Origin: Caldalkalibacillus salinus
GTDB taxonomy: Bacteria > Bacillota > Bacilli > Caldalkalibacillales > JCM-10596
Assembly (NCBI RefSeq): GCF_016745835.1
Contig: NZ_JAERVL010000028.1
Location: 32,970-96,969, forward strand
DNA: 64,000 nucleotides
Reading direction: 5' to 3'
Positions 1 through 11,750 of this stretch are shown here, piece by piece. Below the pieces are notes generated by a model. That model saw only the letters and a program-made list of their open reading frames with translations. It had not been told where the DNA came from and did no database searches. The position numbers and the translations under genes were made by a program. The number at the start of each line of letters is the position of its first letter. Positions within the stretch are counted from its first letter, which is position 1.

Positions 1-195
<195 letters not shown>

Positions 196-298
196 GCTTT
201 AATCTATCGCTAGCGCTTACCATAAGCGCTGGCCTCTACTTAGGATGATAACCCTAAAAATCGATAGATAGGAAAACAGATGTAAAGGAGGGGAAAGC

Positions 299-769
299 AT
301 GCCAAGAAAAGGTCCAGTAACTCGCCGTGATGTATTACCTGATCCGGTATACAACAGTAAGCTTGTCACTCGTCTGATTAACCGCATCATGCTTGACGGA
401 AAAAGAGGAGTTGCACAACGCATTCTATATAACGCATTTGATCTTATTCAAGAGCGTACAGGGCAAGAACCTATGGAAGTATTTGACGAAGCGCTTAAGA
501 ACATCATGCCAGTACTTGAAGTTAAAGCACGCCGTGTAGGTGGGTCTAACTACCAAGTACCAGTAGAAGTACGTCCTGATCGTCGTACGACACTAGGTCT
601 ACGTTGGTTAGTAAACTACGCGCGTTTACGTGGTGAAAAAACAATGGAAGAGCGCTTAGCTGCAGAAATCATCGATGCTTCAAACAACACAGGCTCTGCT
701 GTGAAGAAGCGCGAAGATGTGCATAAAATGGCTGAGGCGAACAAAGCGTTTGCTCACTACCGTTGGTAA
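299..769 (+). CDS. rpsG: 30S ribosomal protein S7
   Basis: S7 nucleates assembly of the 30S head by binding the 3' major domain of 16S rRNA and lies at the E-site exit. The 156-residue product has the usual length and the family start [16 protein letters not shown], followed by the [18 protein letters not shown] segment. The start is fixed by an AAGGAGGGG ribosome binding site at 285-293. It sits between rpsL and fusA as in the standard bacterial str operon. In E. coli S7 represses the operon translationally; no such leader is evident here. Confidence 0.98.
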   Translation: MPRKGPVTRRDVLPDPVYNSKLVTRLINRIMLDGKRGVAQRILYNAFDLIQERTGQEPMEVFDEALKNIMPVLEVKARRVGGSNYQVPVEVRPDRRTTLGLRWLVNYARLRGEKTMEERLAAEIIDASNNTGSAVKKREDVHKMAEANKAFAHYRW

Positions 770-863
770 TTTGATAACACATTGCTTGACTTCATGGTCT
801 CAGAAGCCATGTCACAAAAGAAACCAAATAGAAAATTTTTCTTACGGAAGGAGAAAATAACCT

Positions 864-2936
864 ATGGCAAGAGAGTTCTCCTTAAAAAATACGCGTAATA
901 TTGGGATCATGGCTCATATTGACGCTGGTAAAACAACGGCAACAGAACGTATTTTGTTCTATACAGGTCGTATTCATAAAATTGGTGAAACGCACGAAGG
1001 TGCTTCCCAAATGGACTGGATGGACCAAGAGCAAGAACGTGGTATCACAATCACGTCTGCTGCCACAACTGCTCAGTGGAAAGGCCATCGTGTCAACATT
1101 ATCGACACGCCTGGACACGTAGACTTCACAGTTGAGGTTGAGCGTTCCCTTCGCGTATTAGATGGAGCTGTCGCACTACTTGATGCACAATCAGGTGTTG
1201 AGCCCCAAACCGAAACTGTTTGGCGCCAGGCAACAACTTACGGTGTACCACGTATCGTCTTTGTTAACAAAATGGATAAAGTCGGCGCTGACTTCTTAGG
1301 CTCCGTTCAAACGATACATGATCGTCTTGAAGCGAACGCCGTAGCTGTCCAACTACCGATTGGTGCAGAAGATGAGTTTGAAGGGATCATTGACCTCGTA
1401 GAAATGCAAGCTTACTACTATATTGATGACCTTGGTACTCGTACAGAGGCTCGTGACATCCCTGATGAATACAAAGAGCAAGCTGATGAGTATCGTACTA
1501 AACTAGTGGAGGCAGTCGCTGAACTAGATGAAGAACTCATGATGAAATATCTTGAAGGAGAAGAACTCACTAAGGATGAGATTAAAGCAGCACTCCGCCA
1601 AGGGACATGTGACGTTGAAATCTATCCTGTACTTTGTGGTTCTGCTTTCAAAAACAAAGGGGTACAATTAATGATCGACGCTGTCATTGATTACCTACCT
1701 TCTCCAGTAGATGTACCACCGATCAAAGGAATCTTACCAGATTCTGAGGAAGAAGTGACTCGTGAATCAAGTGACGATGCACCATTCTCTGCATTAGCAT
1801 TCAAGATTATGACTGACCCTTATGTCGGTAAGTTATCATTCTTCCGCGTCTACTCAGGTATACTCAAATCAGGATCTTACGTCTTAAACTCAACAAAAGG
1901 GAAGCGTGAACGCGTAGGTCGTATCCTACAGATGCACGCCAACTCTCGTGAGGAAATATCTGAGATCCACGCAGGTGAGATTGCAGGTGCAGTTGGACTT
2001 AAAGATACGGCTACAGGGGATACGCTATGCGATGAGAAAAACCCTGTTATCCTAGAATCTATGTCCTTCCCTGAGCCTGTTATTAAACTTGCGATTGAGC
2101 CAAAAACAAAGGCAGACCAAGAGAAAATGGGTATTGCCCTTGCTAAGCTTGCAGAAGAAGACCCAACGTTCCGTACTGAGACTGACGATGAAACAGGACA
2201 AACGATCATCGCTGGTATGGGTGAGCTTCACCTCGATATCATCGTTGACCGCTTGAAACGTGAATTCAAAGTTGAAGCGAACGTAGGGGCACCTCAGGTT
2301 GCTTACAAAGAAACGATTCGTCAAGCGGCTAAGGTTGAAGGTAAATTCGTACGTCAATCCGGTGGTCGTGGACAATACGGACACGTATGGGTTGAATTTG
2401 AACCACTTGAGGCAGGTAGCGGCTTTGAATTCGAAAACAAAATTGTGGGTGGGGCTGTACCAAGAGAGTACATTCCATCAGTACAACAAGGGATCGAAGA
2501 AGCGATGCAGAACGGCCTCATAGCAGGCTATGAAGTCATCGACATGAAGGCGACATTATTTGATGGAAGCTACCACGACGTTGACTCCAGTGAGATGGCC
2601 TTTAAGATTGCCGGTTCCATGGCACTTAAAGAAGCTAAATCCAAGTGTGACCCTGCGCTTCTAGAACCGATTATGAAAGTAGAAATCGTTGTTCCAGAAG
2701 AACACATGGGTGATGCAATGGGGCATGTTAATGCTCGTCGTGGACGTGTAGAAGGTATGGATGCTCGTGGTAATGCGCAAGTTATCCGTTCGTTTGTGCC
2801 ACTATCTGAGATGTTCGGATACGCAACAACGCTACGTTCTAGCACACAAGGTCGTGGAACATACTCCATGCATTTTAGCCACTTCGAAGAAGCGCCTAAA
2901 TCTATTACAGAAGAAGTAGCAAAAGGCAACGAATAA
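864..2936 (+). CDS. fusA: Elongation factor G
   Basis: This GTPase drives translocation of tRNA and mRNA through the ribosome and takes part in ribosome recycling. Its length of 690 residues is normal. The P-loop AHIDAGKTT is at residues 17-25, the switch region [11 protein letters not shown] at about 60-70, DTPGHVDF at about 82-89 and NKMD at about 136-139, followed by the domain II-V architecture with the GGRGQYGHV segment of domain IV. An AAGGAGAAAATAACCT ribosome binding site precedes the ATG. It is the third gene of the str operon; tuf follows after 132 bp. Fusidic acid acts on this protein in susceptible bacteria. Confidence 0.98.
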   Translation: MAREFSLKNTRNIGIMAHIDAGKTTATERILFYTGRIHKIGETHEGASQMDWMDQEQERGITITSAATTAQWKGHRVNIIDTPGHVDFTVEVERSLRVLDGAVALLDAQSGVEPQTETVWRQATTYGVPRIVFVNKMDKVGADFLGSVQTIHDRLEANAVAVQLPIGAEDEFEGIIDLVEMQAYYYIDDLGTRTEARDIPDEYKEQADEYRTKLVEAVAELDEELMMKYLEGEELTKDEIKAALRQGTCDVEIYPVLCGSAFKNKGVQLMIDAVIDYLPSPVDVPPIKGILPDSEEEVTRESSDDAPFSALAFKIMTDPYVGKLSFFRVYSGILKSGSYVLNSTKGKRERVGRILQMHANSREEISEIHAGEIAGAVGLKDTATGDTLCDEKNPVILESMSFPEPVIKLAIEPKTKADQEKMGIALAKLAEEDPTFRTETDDETGQTIIAGMGELHLDIIVDRLKREFKVEANVGAPQVAYKETIRQAAKVEGKFVRQSGGRGQYGHVWVEFEPLEAGSGFEFENKIVGGAVPREYIPSVQQGIEEAMQNGLIAGYEVIDMKATLFDGSYHDVDSSEMAFKIAGSMALKEAKSKCDPALLEPIMKVEIVVPEEHMGDAMGHVNARRGRVEGMDARGNAQVIRSFVPLSEMFGYATTLRSSTQGRGTYSMHFSHFEEAPKSITEEVAKGNE

Positions 2937-2976
2937 TTTGTATAAATGATTGTCTTTTGAATTGTCTTGTTATAAG

Positions 2977-3017
2977 CTAAGGTTGGTTGATATCCATGAT
3001 GGGATAGCCCAACCCTA
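2977..3017 (+). other. Hairpin in the tuf leader
   Basis: Between fusA and tuf the RNA can fold with GGTTGG pairing to CCAACC and TGATATCC pairing to GGGATAG around a short ATGA loop. There is no T-run after it, so it is unlikely to be an intrinsic terminator. It may stabilise or punctuate the fusA-tuf transcript. This is read from base pairing only. Confidence 0.35.
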
Positions 3018-3068
3018 GTCTTAAATAAAAATTATAATTATTCTCTTAAAACAAGGAGGAAATCAATA

Positions 3069-4259
3069 ATGAGTAAAGAAAAGTACGAACGTACGAAACC
3101 GCATGCTAACATTGGTACGATTGGTCACGTTGACCATGGTAAAACAACATTAACTGCTGCCATTACAACTGTACTATCCACCAAAGGTGGGGGAGAAGCA
3201 AGAGCTTACGACTCTATCGATGGTGCACCAGAAGAGCGTGAACGTGGAATCACGATTTCCACTGCACACGTAGAGTATGAAACTGACAACCGTCACTATG
3301 CTCACGTTGACTGCCCAGGACACGCTGACTACGTTAAAAACATGATCACTGGTGCTGCACAAATGGATGGTGCAATCCTCGTTGTGTCTGCAGCTGACGG
3401 CCCAATGCCTCAGACTCGTGAGCACATCCTACTTTCTCGTCAGGTAGGGGTACCTTCTATCGTGACATTCTTAAACAAGTGTGACATGGTAGACGACGAA
3501 GAACTACTAGAGCTTGTTGAAATGGAAGTACGTGACCTTCTTTCTGAGTACGACTTCCCTGGAGACGACGTACCAGTCATCAAAGGTTCTGCACTTCAAG
3601 CACTAGAAGATCCTTCTAGCGAATGGGCTGACAGAATCATTGAACTAATGGAAGCTGTTGACGCTTACATCCCAACACCAGAACGTGACACTGACAAGCC
3701 TTTCCTAATGCCTGTTGAGGACGTATTCTCAATCACAGGTCGTGGAACAGTTGCAACTGGCCGTGTTGAACGTGGTGTCATCAAAGTGGGTGACTCTCTA
3801 GAGATCCTTGGTCTTGAAGAAGAGCCTAAAAACACAACTTGTACTGGAGTTGAAATGTTCCGTAAGCTTCTAGATCAAGCAGAAGCAGGGGACAACGTTG
3901 GGGTACTACTTCGTGGTGTTGACCGTGAAGAAGTACAACGTGGTCAAGTACTTATCCAACCTGGAACAGTAAAAGCGCACACTAAATTCTCTGCGCAAGT
4001 TTACGTCCTAAGTAAAGACGAAGGTGGACGTCACACGCCTTTCTTCGCTAACTACCGTCCACAGTTCTACTTCCGTACAACTGACGTAACAGGCATCATT
4101 CAACTTCCAGAAGGCGTAGAAATGGTTATGCCTGGGGACAACATTGAAATGACTGTTGAACTTATCGCACCAATCGCGATCGAAGAAGGAACTCGTTTCG
4201 CGATCCGTGAAGGTGGACGTACAGTAGGTGCAGGTGCGGTTGCTACAATTCACGAATAA
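3069..4259 (+). CDS. tuf: Elongation factor Tu
   Basis: EF-Tu delivers aminoacyl-tRNA to the ribosomal A site as a GTP complex. The 396-residue protein shows the P-loop GHVDHGKTT at 19-27, RERGITI of switch I, DCPGHADY of switch II and NKCD for guanine recognition, followed by the two beta-barrel domains ending in AVATIHE. The ribosome binding site AAGGAGGAAATCAAT is ideally spaced. Codon use is strongly biased, as expected for one of the most abundant proteins of the cell. It closes the str operon, with an intrinsic terminator 50 bp downstream. Confidence 0.98.
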   Translation: MSKEKYERTKPHANIGTIGHVDHGKTTLTAAITTVLSTKGGGEARAYDSIDGAPEERERGITISTAHVEYETDNRHYAHVDCPGHADYVKNMITGAAQMDGAILVVSAADGPMPQTREHILLSRQVGVPSIVTFLNKCDMVDDEELLELVEMEVRDLLSEYDFPGDDVPVIKGSALQALEDPSSEWADRIIELMEAVDAYIPTPERDTDKPFLMPVEDVFSITGRGTVATGRVERGVIKVGDSLEILGLEEEPKNTTCTGVEMFRKLLDQAEAGDNVGVLLRGVDREEVQRGQVLIQPGTVKAHTKFSAQVYVLSKDEGGRHTPFFANYRPQFYFRTTDVTGIIQLPEGVEMVMPGDNIEMTVELIAPIAIEEGTRFAIREGGRTVGAGAVATIHE

Positions 4260-4310
4260 TATAGAAGCTTTATGATCTCTCACAGATCGTACAAAGCTTA
4301 ATCTATAAAA

Positions 4311-4341
4311 GAAGCATCCTATTAGAGGGTGCTTCTTTTTT
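4311..4341 (+). terminator. Intrinsic terminator after tuf
   Basis: A 10-bp stem (GAAGCATCCT with AGGGTGCTTC, one G-U pair) with a five-base loop is followed by six T residues. It ends the str operon transcript. Confidence 0.85.
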
Positions 4342-4420
4342 CTACGACTATATGCATGACGTATATCGTTCATACCAAAAAGAGGATGTTAAGGCATAGG
4401 GAAACAACGCTAATAACAAC

Positions 4421-4449
4421 TTGCTTTTTAATTTTATATATTATAAGAT
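4421..4449 (+). promoter_or_regulatory. Putative sigma-A promoter P1 for the S10 operon
   Basis: TTGCTT (4421-4426) and TAAGAT (4444-4449) are separated by exactly 17 bp in the AT-rich gap before rpsJ. B. subtilis is known to use promoters in this position for the whole S10-spc-alpha cluster. Confidence 0.45.
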
Positions 4450-4489
4450 TATTGAGTGCCCAACTGACATAGTTTTTTAGCGATAATAC

Positions 4490-4518
4490 TTGATATTTAG
4501 GTCGATTTTCGATAAAAT
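4490..4518 (+). promoter_or_regulatory. Putative sigma-A promoter P2 for the S10 operon
   Basis: TTGATA (4490-4495) and TAAAAT (4513-4518) with a 17-bp spacer lie just upstream of the structured leader. It is the better of the two candidate promoters and would give a leader of about 125 nt. Confidence 0.55.
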
Positions 4519-4520
4519 AG

Positions 4521-4958
<438 letters not shown>

Positions 4959-5032
4959 TCTCTCGATGGTATAAATGGAAATCTTCCATTTAATATGGCA
5001 AAAAATAAAACTTACATTAGGAGGTGGCTTTC

Positions 5033-5656
5033 ATGACCAAAGGAATCTTAGGTAAAAAACTTGGTATGACTCAAGTTTTTGGTGATAATGGTGTCGTCCT
5101 TCCTGTCACAGTAATCGAAGCTGGCCCATGTGTTGTGCTTCAGAAAAAAGATGCTGAGACAGACGGATACGAGGCGGTTCAACTTGGTTACGATGATAAA
5201 AAAGAAAACCGTGCAAACCAACCTGAAACTGGCCATGCCAAAAAGGCAGAAACTGCGCCTAAGCGCTACATTAAAGAAATTCGCGGAGTTGAAGGCGAAT
5301 TTGAAGTTGGTCAAGAAGTCAAAGCTGACATTTTTGAAGCTGGTGAAGTTGTAGACATCACTGGTGTATCCAAAGGGAAAGGATTCCAAGGCTCCATTAA
5401 GCGTCATGGTCAAGCGCGTGGTCCTATGACTCACGGTTCACGTTACCATCGTCGCACAGGTGCCCTAGGTGCTACAGATCCAGCCCGTGTATTTAAAGGT
5501 AGACCTTTACCAGGTCGTATGGGTGGCAATAAAGTCACAATTCAAGGCCTAGAAATCGTGAAAGTTGACACGGACCGCAACTTGCTTCTAGTGAAAGGAA
5601 ACGTTCCTGGAGCGAAGAACAGCTTTGTGACTGTGAAAACTTCAGTGAAGCAATAA
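5033..5656 (+). CDS. rplC: 50S ribosomal protein L3
   Basis: L3 is an early 23S rRNA-binding protein near the peptidyl transferase centre. The start is ATG at 5033 ([16 protein letters not shown]), preceded by TTAGGAGGTGGC; a GTG three codons upstream lies within that ribosome binding site and is not used. The 207-residue length and the central-extension motif [24 protein letters not shown] match the family. Second gene of the operon, 24 bp before rplD. Confidence 0.97.
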   Translation: MTKGILGKKLGMTQVFGDNGVVLPVTVIEAGPCVVLQKKDAETDGYEAVQLGYDDKKENRANQPETGHAKKAETAPKRYIKEIRGVEGEFEVGQEVKADIFEAGEVVDITGVSKGKGFQGSIKRHGQARGPMTHGSRYHRRTGALGATDPARVFKGRPLPGRMGGNKVTIQGLEIVKVDTDRNLLLVKGNVPGAKNSFVTVKTSVKQ

Positions 5657-5680
5657 GGTTGAAGGAAAGGAGGAATCGCT

Positions 5681-6304
5681 ATGCCAAAAGTAGCATTATA
5701 CAACCAATCCGGCTCTACAGTTGGAGATATTGAACTTGCAGATGCCGTGTTTGGAATTGAGCCAAACGCTCATGTACTACATGATGCTGTTGTTATGCAA
5801 CAAGCGTCTGAACGCCGTGGTACGCATGATGTGAAAAACCGTTCAGAAGTACGCGGTGGTGGACGTAAACCATGGAGACAAAAAGGAACAGGTCGTGCTC
5901 GTCAAGGATCTATCCGCTCTCCACAATGGGTTGGTGGTGGAACTGTATTTGGACCAACGCCACGCAGCTATGCTTACAAATTACCAAAGAAAGTTCGTCG
6001 TCTAGCTATTAAATCTGCGCTATCTTCCAAAGTGAAGAACGACGAAGTTAAGGTGCTTGAAGCGCTAGCGTTTGATGCACCGAAGACAAAAGAATTAGCT
6101 ACGATCTTATCTAACCTAAACGTCGGTCGTAAAGCACTAATCGTGACAGATTCACTTGAGGATAACCTTGCGCTATCTAGCCGCAATATCCCGGGCGTGA
6201 AATATGTCACTGCTGATAGTATTAACGTTTTTGACGTTTTAAATTATGACCACTTTATCGTGACGAAGGATGCAGTAGCGAAGATAGAGGAGGTGCTTGC
6301 ATAA
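5681..6304 (+). CDS. rplD: 50S ribosomal protein L4
   Basis: L4 lines the peptide exit tunnel and binds domain I of 23S rRNA. The product is 207 residues with the tunnel-loop signature [19 protein letters not shown] at about 65-83. Changes in this loop cause macrolide resistance in other bacteria; the loop looks intact here. The stop codon overlaps the rplW start (TAATG), which implies translational coupling. E. coli L4 represses its own operon; that mechanism is not established in Bacillus. Confidence 0.97.
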   Translation: MPKVALYNQSGSTVGDIELADAVFGIEPNAHVLHDAVVMQQASERRGTHDVKNRSEVRGGGRKPWRQKGTGRARQGSIRSPQWVGGGTVFGPTPRSYAYKLPKKVRRLAIKSALSSKVKNDEVKVLEALAFDAPKTKELATILSNLNVGRKALIVTDSLEDNLALSSRNIPGVKYVTADSINVFDVLNYDHFIVTKDAVAKIEEVLA

Positions 6305-6594
6305 TGAGAGATCCACGTGATATCATCAAGCGCCCAATCATTACTGAAGACACGACGGACATGATGGCTGATAACAAATACGTGTTTGAAGTTGACGTGT
6401 ACGCAAACAAATCAGAAGTGAAGAAAGCAGTTGAACAGATCTTTGACGTGAAAGTCGTTAAAGTGAACACAGTTAACACTAAGAAGAAGCCTAAGAGATT
6501 TGGTCGTTACAGTGGGTTTACTGCGCGCCGCAAAAAAGCGTACGTAAAACTTTCTGAAGACAGCAAGCCTCTAGAGTTCTTTGAAGGTGTATAA
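6304..6594 (+). CDS. rplW: 50S ribosomal protein L23
   Basis: L23 sits at the tunnel exit and docks trigger factor and SRP. The 96-residue product starts [17 protein letters not shown] and has the [20 protein letters not shown] core followed by the extended basic loop. The start codon overlaps the rplD stop by one base. A GGAGG at about 6289-6293, inside the rplD end, serves as ribosome binding site. Confidence 0.97.
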   Translation: MRDPRDIIKRPIITEDTTDMMADNKYVFEVDVYANKSEVKKAVEQIFDVKVVKVNTVNTKKKPKRFGRYSGFTARRKKAYVKLSEDSKPLEFFEGV

Positions 6595-6625
6595 GCACTA
6601 ACAGTGGTGAAAGGAGGAAAAAGAG

Positions 6626-7459
6626 ATGGCTATTAAAAAGTATAAGCCGACATCCGCAGGTCGTCGTGGTATGTCAGTATCTACATTCGAAGACATCACG
6701 ACAGACCGTCCAGAGAAGTCCTTGCTTGCGCCATTAAGCCACAAGGGAGGACGTAACAACCAAGGTCGTCTTACTGTTCGTCACCAAGGTGGCGGTCATA
6801 AGCGTAAGTATCGTATTATTGATTTCAAACGTAACAAAGATGGAATACCAGGCCGCGTTGCCACAATCGAGTATGATCCTAACCGTTCTGCCAACATTGC
6901 TCTCATCCACTATGCTGATGGTGAGAAACGTTACATCCTACACGTGAACGGCTTGAAAGTAGGGGACGTCGTACAATCAGGACCAGATGCAGATATCAAA
7001 AAAGGTAATGCATTACCACTAGAAAACATTCCAGTAGGGACGATGATTCATAACATCGAACTTAAAGCTGGTAAAGGTGGGCAACTTGTGCGTGCGGCTG
7101 GTGCTGAAGCACAACTATTAGGTCGTGACGGAGACTATGCCCTTATCCGCCTAAGATCAGGCGAAGTTCGCATGGTGCGCAAAGAGTGCCGCGCAACAAT
7201 CGGTCAAGTAGGTAACCTAGATCACGAGCTCATCAACGTTGGTAAAGCTGGACGTTCTCGTTGGAAAGGTATTCGCCCAACTGTTCGTGGTTCTGTTATG
7301 AACCCTGCGGATCACCCACATGGTGGTGGTGAAGGACGCGCGCCAATCGGACGTAAATCACCAATGTCACCTTGGGGTAAACCAACACTTGGTTACAAGA
7401 CTCGTAAGAAAAACAAACCATCTGACAAGTATATCGTTCGTCGCCGTAAGAAGAAATAA
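6626..7459 (+). CDS. rplB: 50S ribosomal protein L2
   Basis: L2 is a primary 23S rRNA-binding protein needed for subunit association and peptidyl transferase activity. The 277-residue product starts [18 protein letters not shown] and contains the conserved segment [18 protein letters not shown] around residue 230, whose histidine is the invariant L2 residue. The basic C-terminus RRRKKK is typical. AAAGGAGGAAAAAG precedes the start. Confidence 0.98.
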   Translation: MAIKKYKPTSAGRRGMSVSTFEDITTDRPEKSLLAPLSHKGGRNNQGRLTVRHQGGGHKRKYRIIDFKRNKDGIPGRVATIEYDPNRSANIALIHYADGEKRYILHVNGLKVGDVVQSGPDADIKKGNALPLENIPVGTMIHNIELKAGKGGQLVRAAGAEAQLLGRDGDYALIRLRSGEVRMVRKECRATIGQVGNLDHELINVGKAGRSRWKGIRPTVRGSVMNPADHPHGGGEGRAPIGRKSPMSPWGKPTLGYKTRKKNKPSDKYIVRRRKKK

Positions 7460-7516
7460 GGATCGGCATATCGTTCGAATTAAAACTCGTGAGTTGTTGC
7501 GAAGGGAGGTACAACG

Positions 7517-7795
7517 ATGGGTCGTAGCTTAAAAAAGGGACCTTTTGTTGATGACCACTTGATGAAAAAAGTGGAAGCAATGAATGAGAAAAACGAGAAA
7601 AGAGTAATTAAAACATGGTCTAGACGCTCAACGATTTTCCCTGATTTCATTGGGCACACACTTGCTGTTTACGACGGACGTAAGCACGTGCCAGTGTACA
7701 TTAGTGAGGATATGGTAGGACATAAGCTAGGAGAATTCGCTCCTACTCGTACCTACAAAGGCCATACGGATGATGACAAGAAAACTAGACGCTAA
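7517..7795 (+). CDS. rpsS: 30S ribosomal protein S19
   Basis: S19 binds the 30S head next to S13. The 92-residue product begins [20 protein letters not shown] and carries [16 protein letters not shown] and the C-terminal [12 protein letters not shown], all diagnostic of S19. AAGGGAGGTACAACG precedes the start. It lies between rplB and rplV in standard order. Confidence 0.97.
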   Translation: MGRSLKKGPFVDDHLMKKVEAMNEKNEKRVIKTWSRRSTIFPDFIGHTLAVYDGRKHVPVYISEDMVGHKLGEFAPTRTYKGHTDDDKKTRR

Positions 7796-7819
7796 TAGAT
7801 AAGAGAGGAGGTACAGTTC

Positions 7820-8161
7820 ATGGAAGCCAAAGCTGTTGCCAAATACGTGCGTATTGCTCCTCGTAAAGTCCGCTTAGTCATCGACTTGATTCGAGGCAAG
7901 CAAGTAGGTGAAGCGATCGCAATTCTGAAGCACACGCCAAAAGCAGCTTCTCCTGTCATAGAGAAAGTGCTCATGTCTGCCGTAGCAAATGCGGAACACA
8001 ACTACGAAATGAACCCAGATAACCTAGTGGTATCTGAGATCGTGTGTGACGAAGGACCAACATTAAAGAGATTCCGTCCACGTGCAATGGGACGTGCAAG
8101 TAGAATTAATAAGAGAACGAGCCACATTAAAGTTGTGGTTACAGAACAGAAGGAGGGATAA
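7820..8161 (+). CDS. rplV: 50S ribosomal protein L22
   Basis: L22 extends a beta-hairpin into the exit tunnel. The 113-residue product has the [20 protein letters not shown] start and the hairpin segment [17 protein letters not shown] near 84-100, the site of macrolide-resistance changes in other species, apparently intact. The ribosome binding site is GAGAGGAGGTACAG. Its stop codon TAA at 8159-8161 overlaps an out-of-frame ATG just before rpsC. Confidence 0.97.
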   Translation: MEAKAVAKYVRIAPRKVRLVIDLIRGKQVGEAIAILKHTPKAASPVIEKVLMSAVANAEHNYEMNPDNLVVSEIVCDEGPTLKRFRPRAMGRASRINKRTSHIKVVVTEQKEG

Positions 8162-8164
8162 TGC

Positions 8165-8824
8165 GTGGGTCAAAAGATTAACCCGAAAGGTCTTCGAGTC
8201 GGCGTTATTCGCGACTGGGAGTCTAAATGGTATGCAGGAAAAGACTACTCTGAGCTTCTTCATGAAGACCTTAGGATTCGTGAATATATCGAAAAGCGCC
8301 TTGTAGATGCAGCTGTCTCTACGGTTGAGATTGAACGTGCTGCTAACCGCGTGAACATTACCGTTTACACGGCTAAGCCAGGAATGGTGATCGGTAAAGG
8401 TGGTTCAGAAGTTGAAGCACTACGTAAGGCGTTAAACAACCTAACTGGAAAAAGAGTACACATCAACATTAGTGAAATTAAATACCCAGACTTAGATGCG
8501 AAGCTAGTGGCAGAGAACATTGCTCGCCAACTAGAAAACCGTGTGTCATTCCGTCGTGCGATGAAGCAAGCGATCCAACGTACAGTCCGTGGAGGCGCTA
8601 AAGGAATTAAAACCATGGTTAGCGGACGTCTAGGTGGAGCAGATATTGCTCGTAGTGAAGGATACAGTGAAGGTACTGTCCCACTACACACATTACGTGC
8701 TGATATTGACTATGGAACAGCGGAGGCAGACACAACATACGGAAAGATCGGTGTGAAGATCTGGATCTATCGTGGTGAAGTATTGCCTGGCAGAAAGTCA
8801 AAGGCAGCAGAAGGAGGGAAATAA
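8165..8824 (+). CDS. rpsC: 30S ribosomal protein S3
   Basis: S3 lines the mRNA entry tunnel and has a KH domain plus a C-terminal domain. The 219-residue protein starts at GTG 8165 ([18 protein letters not shown]), with AAGGAGGG inside the end of rplV; the nearby ATG at 8161 is out of frame. The KH GXXG motif is in [15 protein letters not shown], followed by the [20 protein letters not shown] segment. It is tightly packed between rplV and rplP. Confidence 0.97.
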   Translation: MGQKINPKGLRVGVIRDWESKWYAGKDYSELLHEDLRIREYIEKRLVDAAVSTVEIERAANRVNITVYTAKPGMVIGKGGSEVEALRKALNNLTGKRVHINISEIKYPDLDAKLVAENIARQLENRVSFRRAMKQAIQRTVRGGAKGIKTMVSGRLGGADIARSEGYSEGTVPLHTLRADIDYGTAEADTTYGKIGVKIWIYRGEVLPGRKSKAAEGGK

Positions 8825-8827
8825 AAC

Positions 8828-9262
8828 ATGTTAATGCCTAAACGAGTGAAACACCGTAAAGAGCATAGAGGTCGCATGAGGGGCCAAGCAAAAGGCGGGA
8901 AAGAAGTCGCATTCGGTGAATACGGCTTGCAAGCACTTGAAGCATCTTGGATCACAAACCGCCAAATCGAAGCTGCGCGTATCGCGATGACTCGTTACAT
9001 GAAACGTGGCGGTAAAGTATGGATTAAGATTTTCCCTTCTAAGCCATACACGAAAAAGCCTTTAGAAGTTCGTATGGGTTCCGGTAAAGGGGCACCTGAA
9101 GGTTGGGTAGCGGTTGTGAAACCAGGAAAAATCATGTTTGAAGTAGCAGGAGTACCAGAAGATGTTGCGCGTGAAGCTCTCCGTCTTGCTTCTCATAAGC
9201 TACCGATTAAAACGAAGTTCGTAAAACGTGAAGGATTGGGTGGTGAAGCAAATGAAAGCTGA
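8828..9262 (+). CDS. rplP: 50S ribosomal protein L16
   Basis: L16 organises the A-site region of the 50S subunit. The 144-residue product begins [19 protein letters not shown] and has [19 protein letters not shown] and the C-terminal [10 protein letters not shown], as in Bacillus L16. The ribosome binding site GAAGGAGGG lies in the end of rpsC. Its last 11 bases overlap the rpmC start, suggesting coupling. Confidence 0.97.
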   Translation: MLMPKRVKHRKEHRGRMRGQAKGGKEVAFGEYGLQALEASWITNRQIEAARIAMTRYMKRGGKVWIKIFPSKPYTKKPLEVRMGSGKGAPEGWVAVVKPGKIMFEVAGVPEDVAREALRLASHKLPIKTKFVKREGLGGEANES

Positions 9263-9455
9263 AGAATATCGTAACTTAACCACTGCCGAAATCGAACAGA
9301 AAATTGCTTCTCTAAAAGAAGAATTGTTCAACCTCCGTTTTCAATTAGCAACCGGTCAATTAGATAACCCAACTCGTATCCGTGACATCCGCAAGGGCAT
9401 TGCTCGTGCAAAAACTGTCTTACGTGAGAGAGAATTAGGAATTAATAACGGCTAA
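9252..9455 (+). CDS. rpmC: 50S ribosomal protein L29
   Basis: L29 is a small two-helix protein near the tunnel exit that helps dock SRP and trigger factor. The 67-residue product starts at ATG 9252 ([17 protein letters not shown]) and contains [19 protein letters not shown], the L29 signature. A longer frame from 9228 is possible but adds eight residues not seen in L29. The start lies within the last codons of rplP. Confidence 0.96.
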   Translation: MKAEEYRNLTTAEIEQKIASLKEELFNLRFQLATGQLDNPTRIRDIRKGIARAKTVLRERELGINNG

Positions 9456-9472
9456 GGAAGGAGGACTTTGGC

Positions 9473-9736
9473 GTGGCTGAACGTAATAACCGTAAAGTTG
9501 TAATCGGAAAAGTAGTTAGTGACAAAATGGATAAAACGATTACTGTAAGTGTAGAAACGTATAAGATGCACCCTTTATACGGTAAGCGCGTGAAATATAC
9601 GAAGAAATTCAAAGCGCATGATGAGCATAACCAAGCTAAGAAGAACGATATCGTCAAGATTATGGAAACTCGTCCACTATCTAAGGATAAGCGTTGGCGC
9701 TTGGTCGAAATCGTAGAAGAAGCAGTTATTATTTAA
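9473..9736 (+). CDS. rpsQ: 30S ribosomal protein S17
   Basis: S17 is a primary 16S rRNA-binding protein with an OB fold. The product has 87 residues, starts at GTG ([20 protein letters not shown]) and contains [19 protein letters not shown] and [13 protein letters not shown], all typical. The GAAGGAGGACTTTGGC ribosome binding site supports the GTG start. Confidence 0.97.
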   Translation: MAERNNRKVVIGKVVSDKMDKTITVSVETYKMHPLYGKRVKYTKKFKAHDEHNQAKKNDIVKIMETRPLSKDKRWRLVEIVEEAVII

Positions 9737-9778
9737 GCTCAGCGAATACACTTCCAGACCTGAGAGGAGGTACGTCAG

Positions 9779-10147
9779 ATGATCCAAGCTGAATCACGTT
9801 TAAAAGTGGCTGACAACTCTGGTGCGAGAGAATTACTATGTATTAAGGTACTAGGCGGCACCGGTCGTAAATACGCCAACATTGGTGATGTTATTGTTGC
9901 GACTGTTAAGCAAGCAACACCAGGAGGCGTTGTCAAAAAGGGTGAAGTCGTTAGAGCTGTTATCGTTCGTTCAACTAGTGGTAAACGCCGTGATGACGGT
10001 TCATACATCCGCTTTGATGAGAACGCAGCAGTTGTAGTTCGTGACGATAAGAGCCCTCGTGGAACTCGTATCTTTGGACCAGTTGCCCGCGAGCTTCGTG
10101 AGAGAGATTTCATGAAAATCGTTTCCTTGGCTCCAGAGGTTCTATAA
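9779..10147 (+). CDS. rplN: 50S ribosomal protein L14
   Basis: L14 sits at the subunit interface and is part of the RsfS silencing-factor binding surface. The 122-residue product starts [18 protein letters not shown] and ends [14 protein letters not shown], exactly as in Firmicutes. GAGAGGAGGTACGTCAG precedes the start. First gene of the classical spc section. Confidence 0.97.
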   Translation: MIQAESRLKVADNSGARELLCIKVLGGTGRKYANIGDVIVATVKQATPGGVVKKGEVVRAVIVRSTSGKRRDDGSYIRFDENAAVVVRDDKSPRGTRIFGPVARELRERDFMKIVSLAPEVL

Positions 10148-10197
10148 TTCGGTCTTAAAGATTTTAAAAAAATATAGTTCTACAAGGAGGTGCAATT

Positions 10198-10512
10198 ATG
10201 CACGTCAAGAAAGATGACACTGTGATTGTGATCACGGGTAAAGATAAAGGCAAAAAAGGACGTGTGATTGCGGCTTACCCAAGAGATAACCGTGTACTTG
10301 TTGAAGGAGTTAACATGGTAAAAAAACATGCGAAACCTTCTCAAGCTAACCCGCAGGGCGGTATCTTGAACCAAGAAGCGCCAATTCATGTGTCCAACGT
10401 TTTGCCTACAGATCCAAAGAGCGGTGAACCGACTCGCGTTGGATATAAAACGTTAGATAACGGTAAGAAAGTTCGCATAGCGAAAAAGTCCGGTGAACCA
10501 TTAGATAAGTAA
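10198..10512 (+). CDS. rplX: 50S ribosomal protein L24
   Basis: L24 initiates 50S assembly through domain I of 23S rRNA. The 104-residue product begins [20 protein letters not shown], the KOW motif typical of L24, and ends [20 protein letters not shown]. The ribosome binding site is CAAGGAGGTGCAATT. Confidence 0.97.
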   Translation: MHVKKDDTVIVITGKDKGKKGRVIAAYPRDNRVLVEGVNMVKKHAKPSQANPQGGILNQEAPIHVSNVLPTDPKSGEPTRVGYKTLDNGKKVRIAKKSGEPLDK

Positions 10513-10536
10513 TGGCAAGAAAGGAGGTCCTAACTG

Positions 10537-11079
10537 ATGGCAGCAAGAATGCAAGAAAGATATCATAACGAGATTGTTTCAAGCTTAGTGAATAAATTTG
10601 ACTATGCTACAGTGATGCAAGCCCCTCGTGTTGACAAAGTTGTCATTAACATGGGTGTAGGTGAAGCTGTAGGTAACGCAAAAACACTTGATGGAGCAGT
10701 AGAAGATCTGCAAAAGATCACAGGTCAAAAACCTGTCGTCACTCGTGCGAAAAAATCTGTTGCAGGTTTCAAAATCCGTGAAGGTATGCCGATCGGTGTT
10801 AAAGTCACATTACGTGGCGAAAGAATGTTCCATTTCCTAGATAAATTATTTAACGTTTCGCTACCACGTGTTCGTGACTTCCGTGGGGTATCCCCTAAAG
10901 CATTTGACGGAAGAGGTAACTATACGTTAGGGATTAAAGAACAACTCATCTTCCCAGAGATTGAGTATGATCAAGTTGATAAAGTACGAGGCATGGACAT
11001 TGTGATCGTAACCACTGCTCAAACAGACGAAGAGTCTAAATCATTATTAGAAGAGCTTGGAATGCCGTTTCAAAAATAA
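10537..11079 (+). CDS. rplE: 50S ribosomal protein L5
   Basis: L5 binds 5S rRNA and forms a bridge with the 30S head. The 180-residue product has [20 protein letters not shown], the [19 protein letters not shown] segment and the [19 protein letters not shown] signature. AAAGGAGGTCCTAACTG precedes ATG. Standard position between rplX and rpsN. Confidence 0.97.
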   Translation: MAARMQERYHNEIVSSLVNKFDYATVMQAPRVDKVVINMGVGEAVGNAKTLDGAVEDLQKITGQKPVVTRAKKSVAGFKIREGMPIGVKVTLRGERMFHFLDKLFNVSLPRVRDFRGVSPKAFDGRGNYTLGIKEQLIFPEIEYDQVDKVRGMDIVIVTTAQTDEESKSLLEELGMPFQK

Positions 11080-11106
11080 TATCCCTAAATTTAAGGAGGG
11101 TTTTGA

Positions 11107-11292
11107 GTGGCGAAAAAATCAATGATCGCAAAACAGCAGCGTAAGCCGAAGTTCAAAGTGCGTGGATATACTCGCTGTGAACGTTGTGGCCGTCCACACT
11201 CTGTGATGCGTAAATTTGGAATTTGCCGTATCTGTTTCCGAGAACTTGCCTACAAAGGTCAAATTCCGGGCGTAAAAAAAGCAAGCTGGTAA
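11107..11292 (+). CDS. rpsN: 30S ribosomal protein S14, zinc-binding type
   Basis: This is the short 61-residue S14 that carries a zinc ribbon: CERC at residues 24-27 and CRIC at 40-43. It starts at GTG with TAAGGAGGG upstream. Many Bacillus genomes also encode a longer zinc-free S14 induced by Zur under zinc limitation; that paralog is not in the window, but zinc economy is relevant because two Zur-box-like sites occur near 58.0 and 63.1 kb. Confidence 0.97.
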   Translation: MAKKSMIAKQQRKPKFKVRGYTRCERCGRPHSVMRKFGICRICFRELAYKGQIPGVKKASW

Positions 11293-11322
11293 TCCCGAAG
11301 CAAGGGAAGGAGGTTATTAAAC

Positions 11323-11721
11323 ATGGTAATGACAGATCCAATTGCAGATATGCTGACTCGTATTCGTAATGCGAACGCTGTGCGTCACGAATCACTAGAA
11401 CTTCCAGCATCCAACATTAAGAAAGACATTGCAGACATTTTAAAGCGTGAAGGTTTCGTGCGTGACGCTGAAGTGATAGATGACAACAAACAAGGGATCG
11501 TTCGTATCTTTCTAAAGTATGGCCCGAACGATGAGCGTGTCATCACTGGCCTTAAGCGTATCAGTAAACCTGGACTACGCGTCTATGCAAAAAGCACTGA
11601 AATTCCTCGCGTCCTAGGTGGATTAGGAATCGCGATTATCTCAACATCTAAAGGGCTTATGACCGACAAAGAAGCCCGCCAACAAAACATCGGTGGCGAA
11701 GTCCTAGCCTATGTTTGGTAA
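11323..11721 (+). CDS. rpsH: 30S ribosomal protein S8
   Basis: S8 is a primary assembly protein binding helix 21 of 16S rRNA. The 132-residue product starts [18 protein letters not shown] and contains [19 protein letters not shown] and [19 protein letters not shown], family signatures. GGAAGGAGGTTATTAAAC precedes it. Confidence 0.97.
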   Translation: MVMTDPIADMLTRIRNANAVRHESLELPASNIKKDIADILKREGFVRDAEVIDDNKQGIVRIFLKYGPNDERVITGLKRISKPGLRVYAKSTEIPRVLGGLGIAIISTSKGLMTDKEARQQNIGGEVLAYVW

Positions 11722-11750
11722 TCTGTAGAACGAAACGGAGGTGTCGAAAC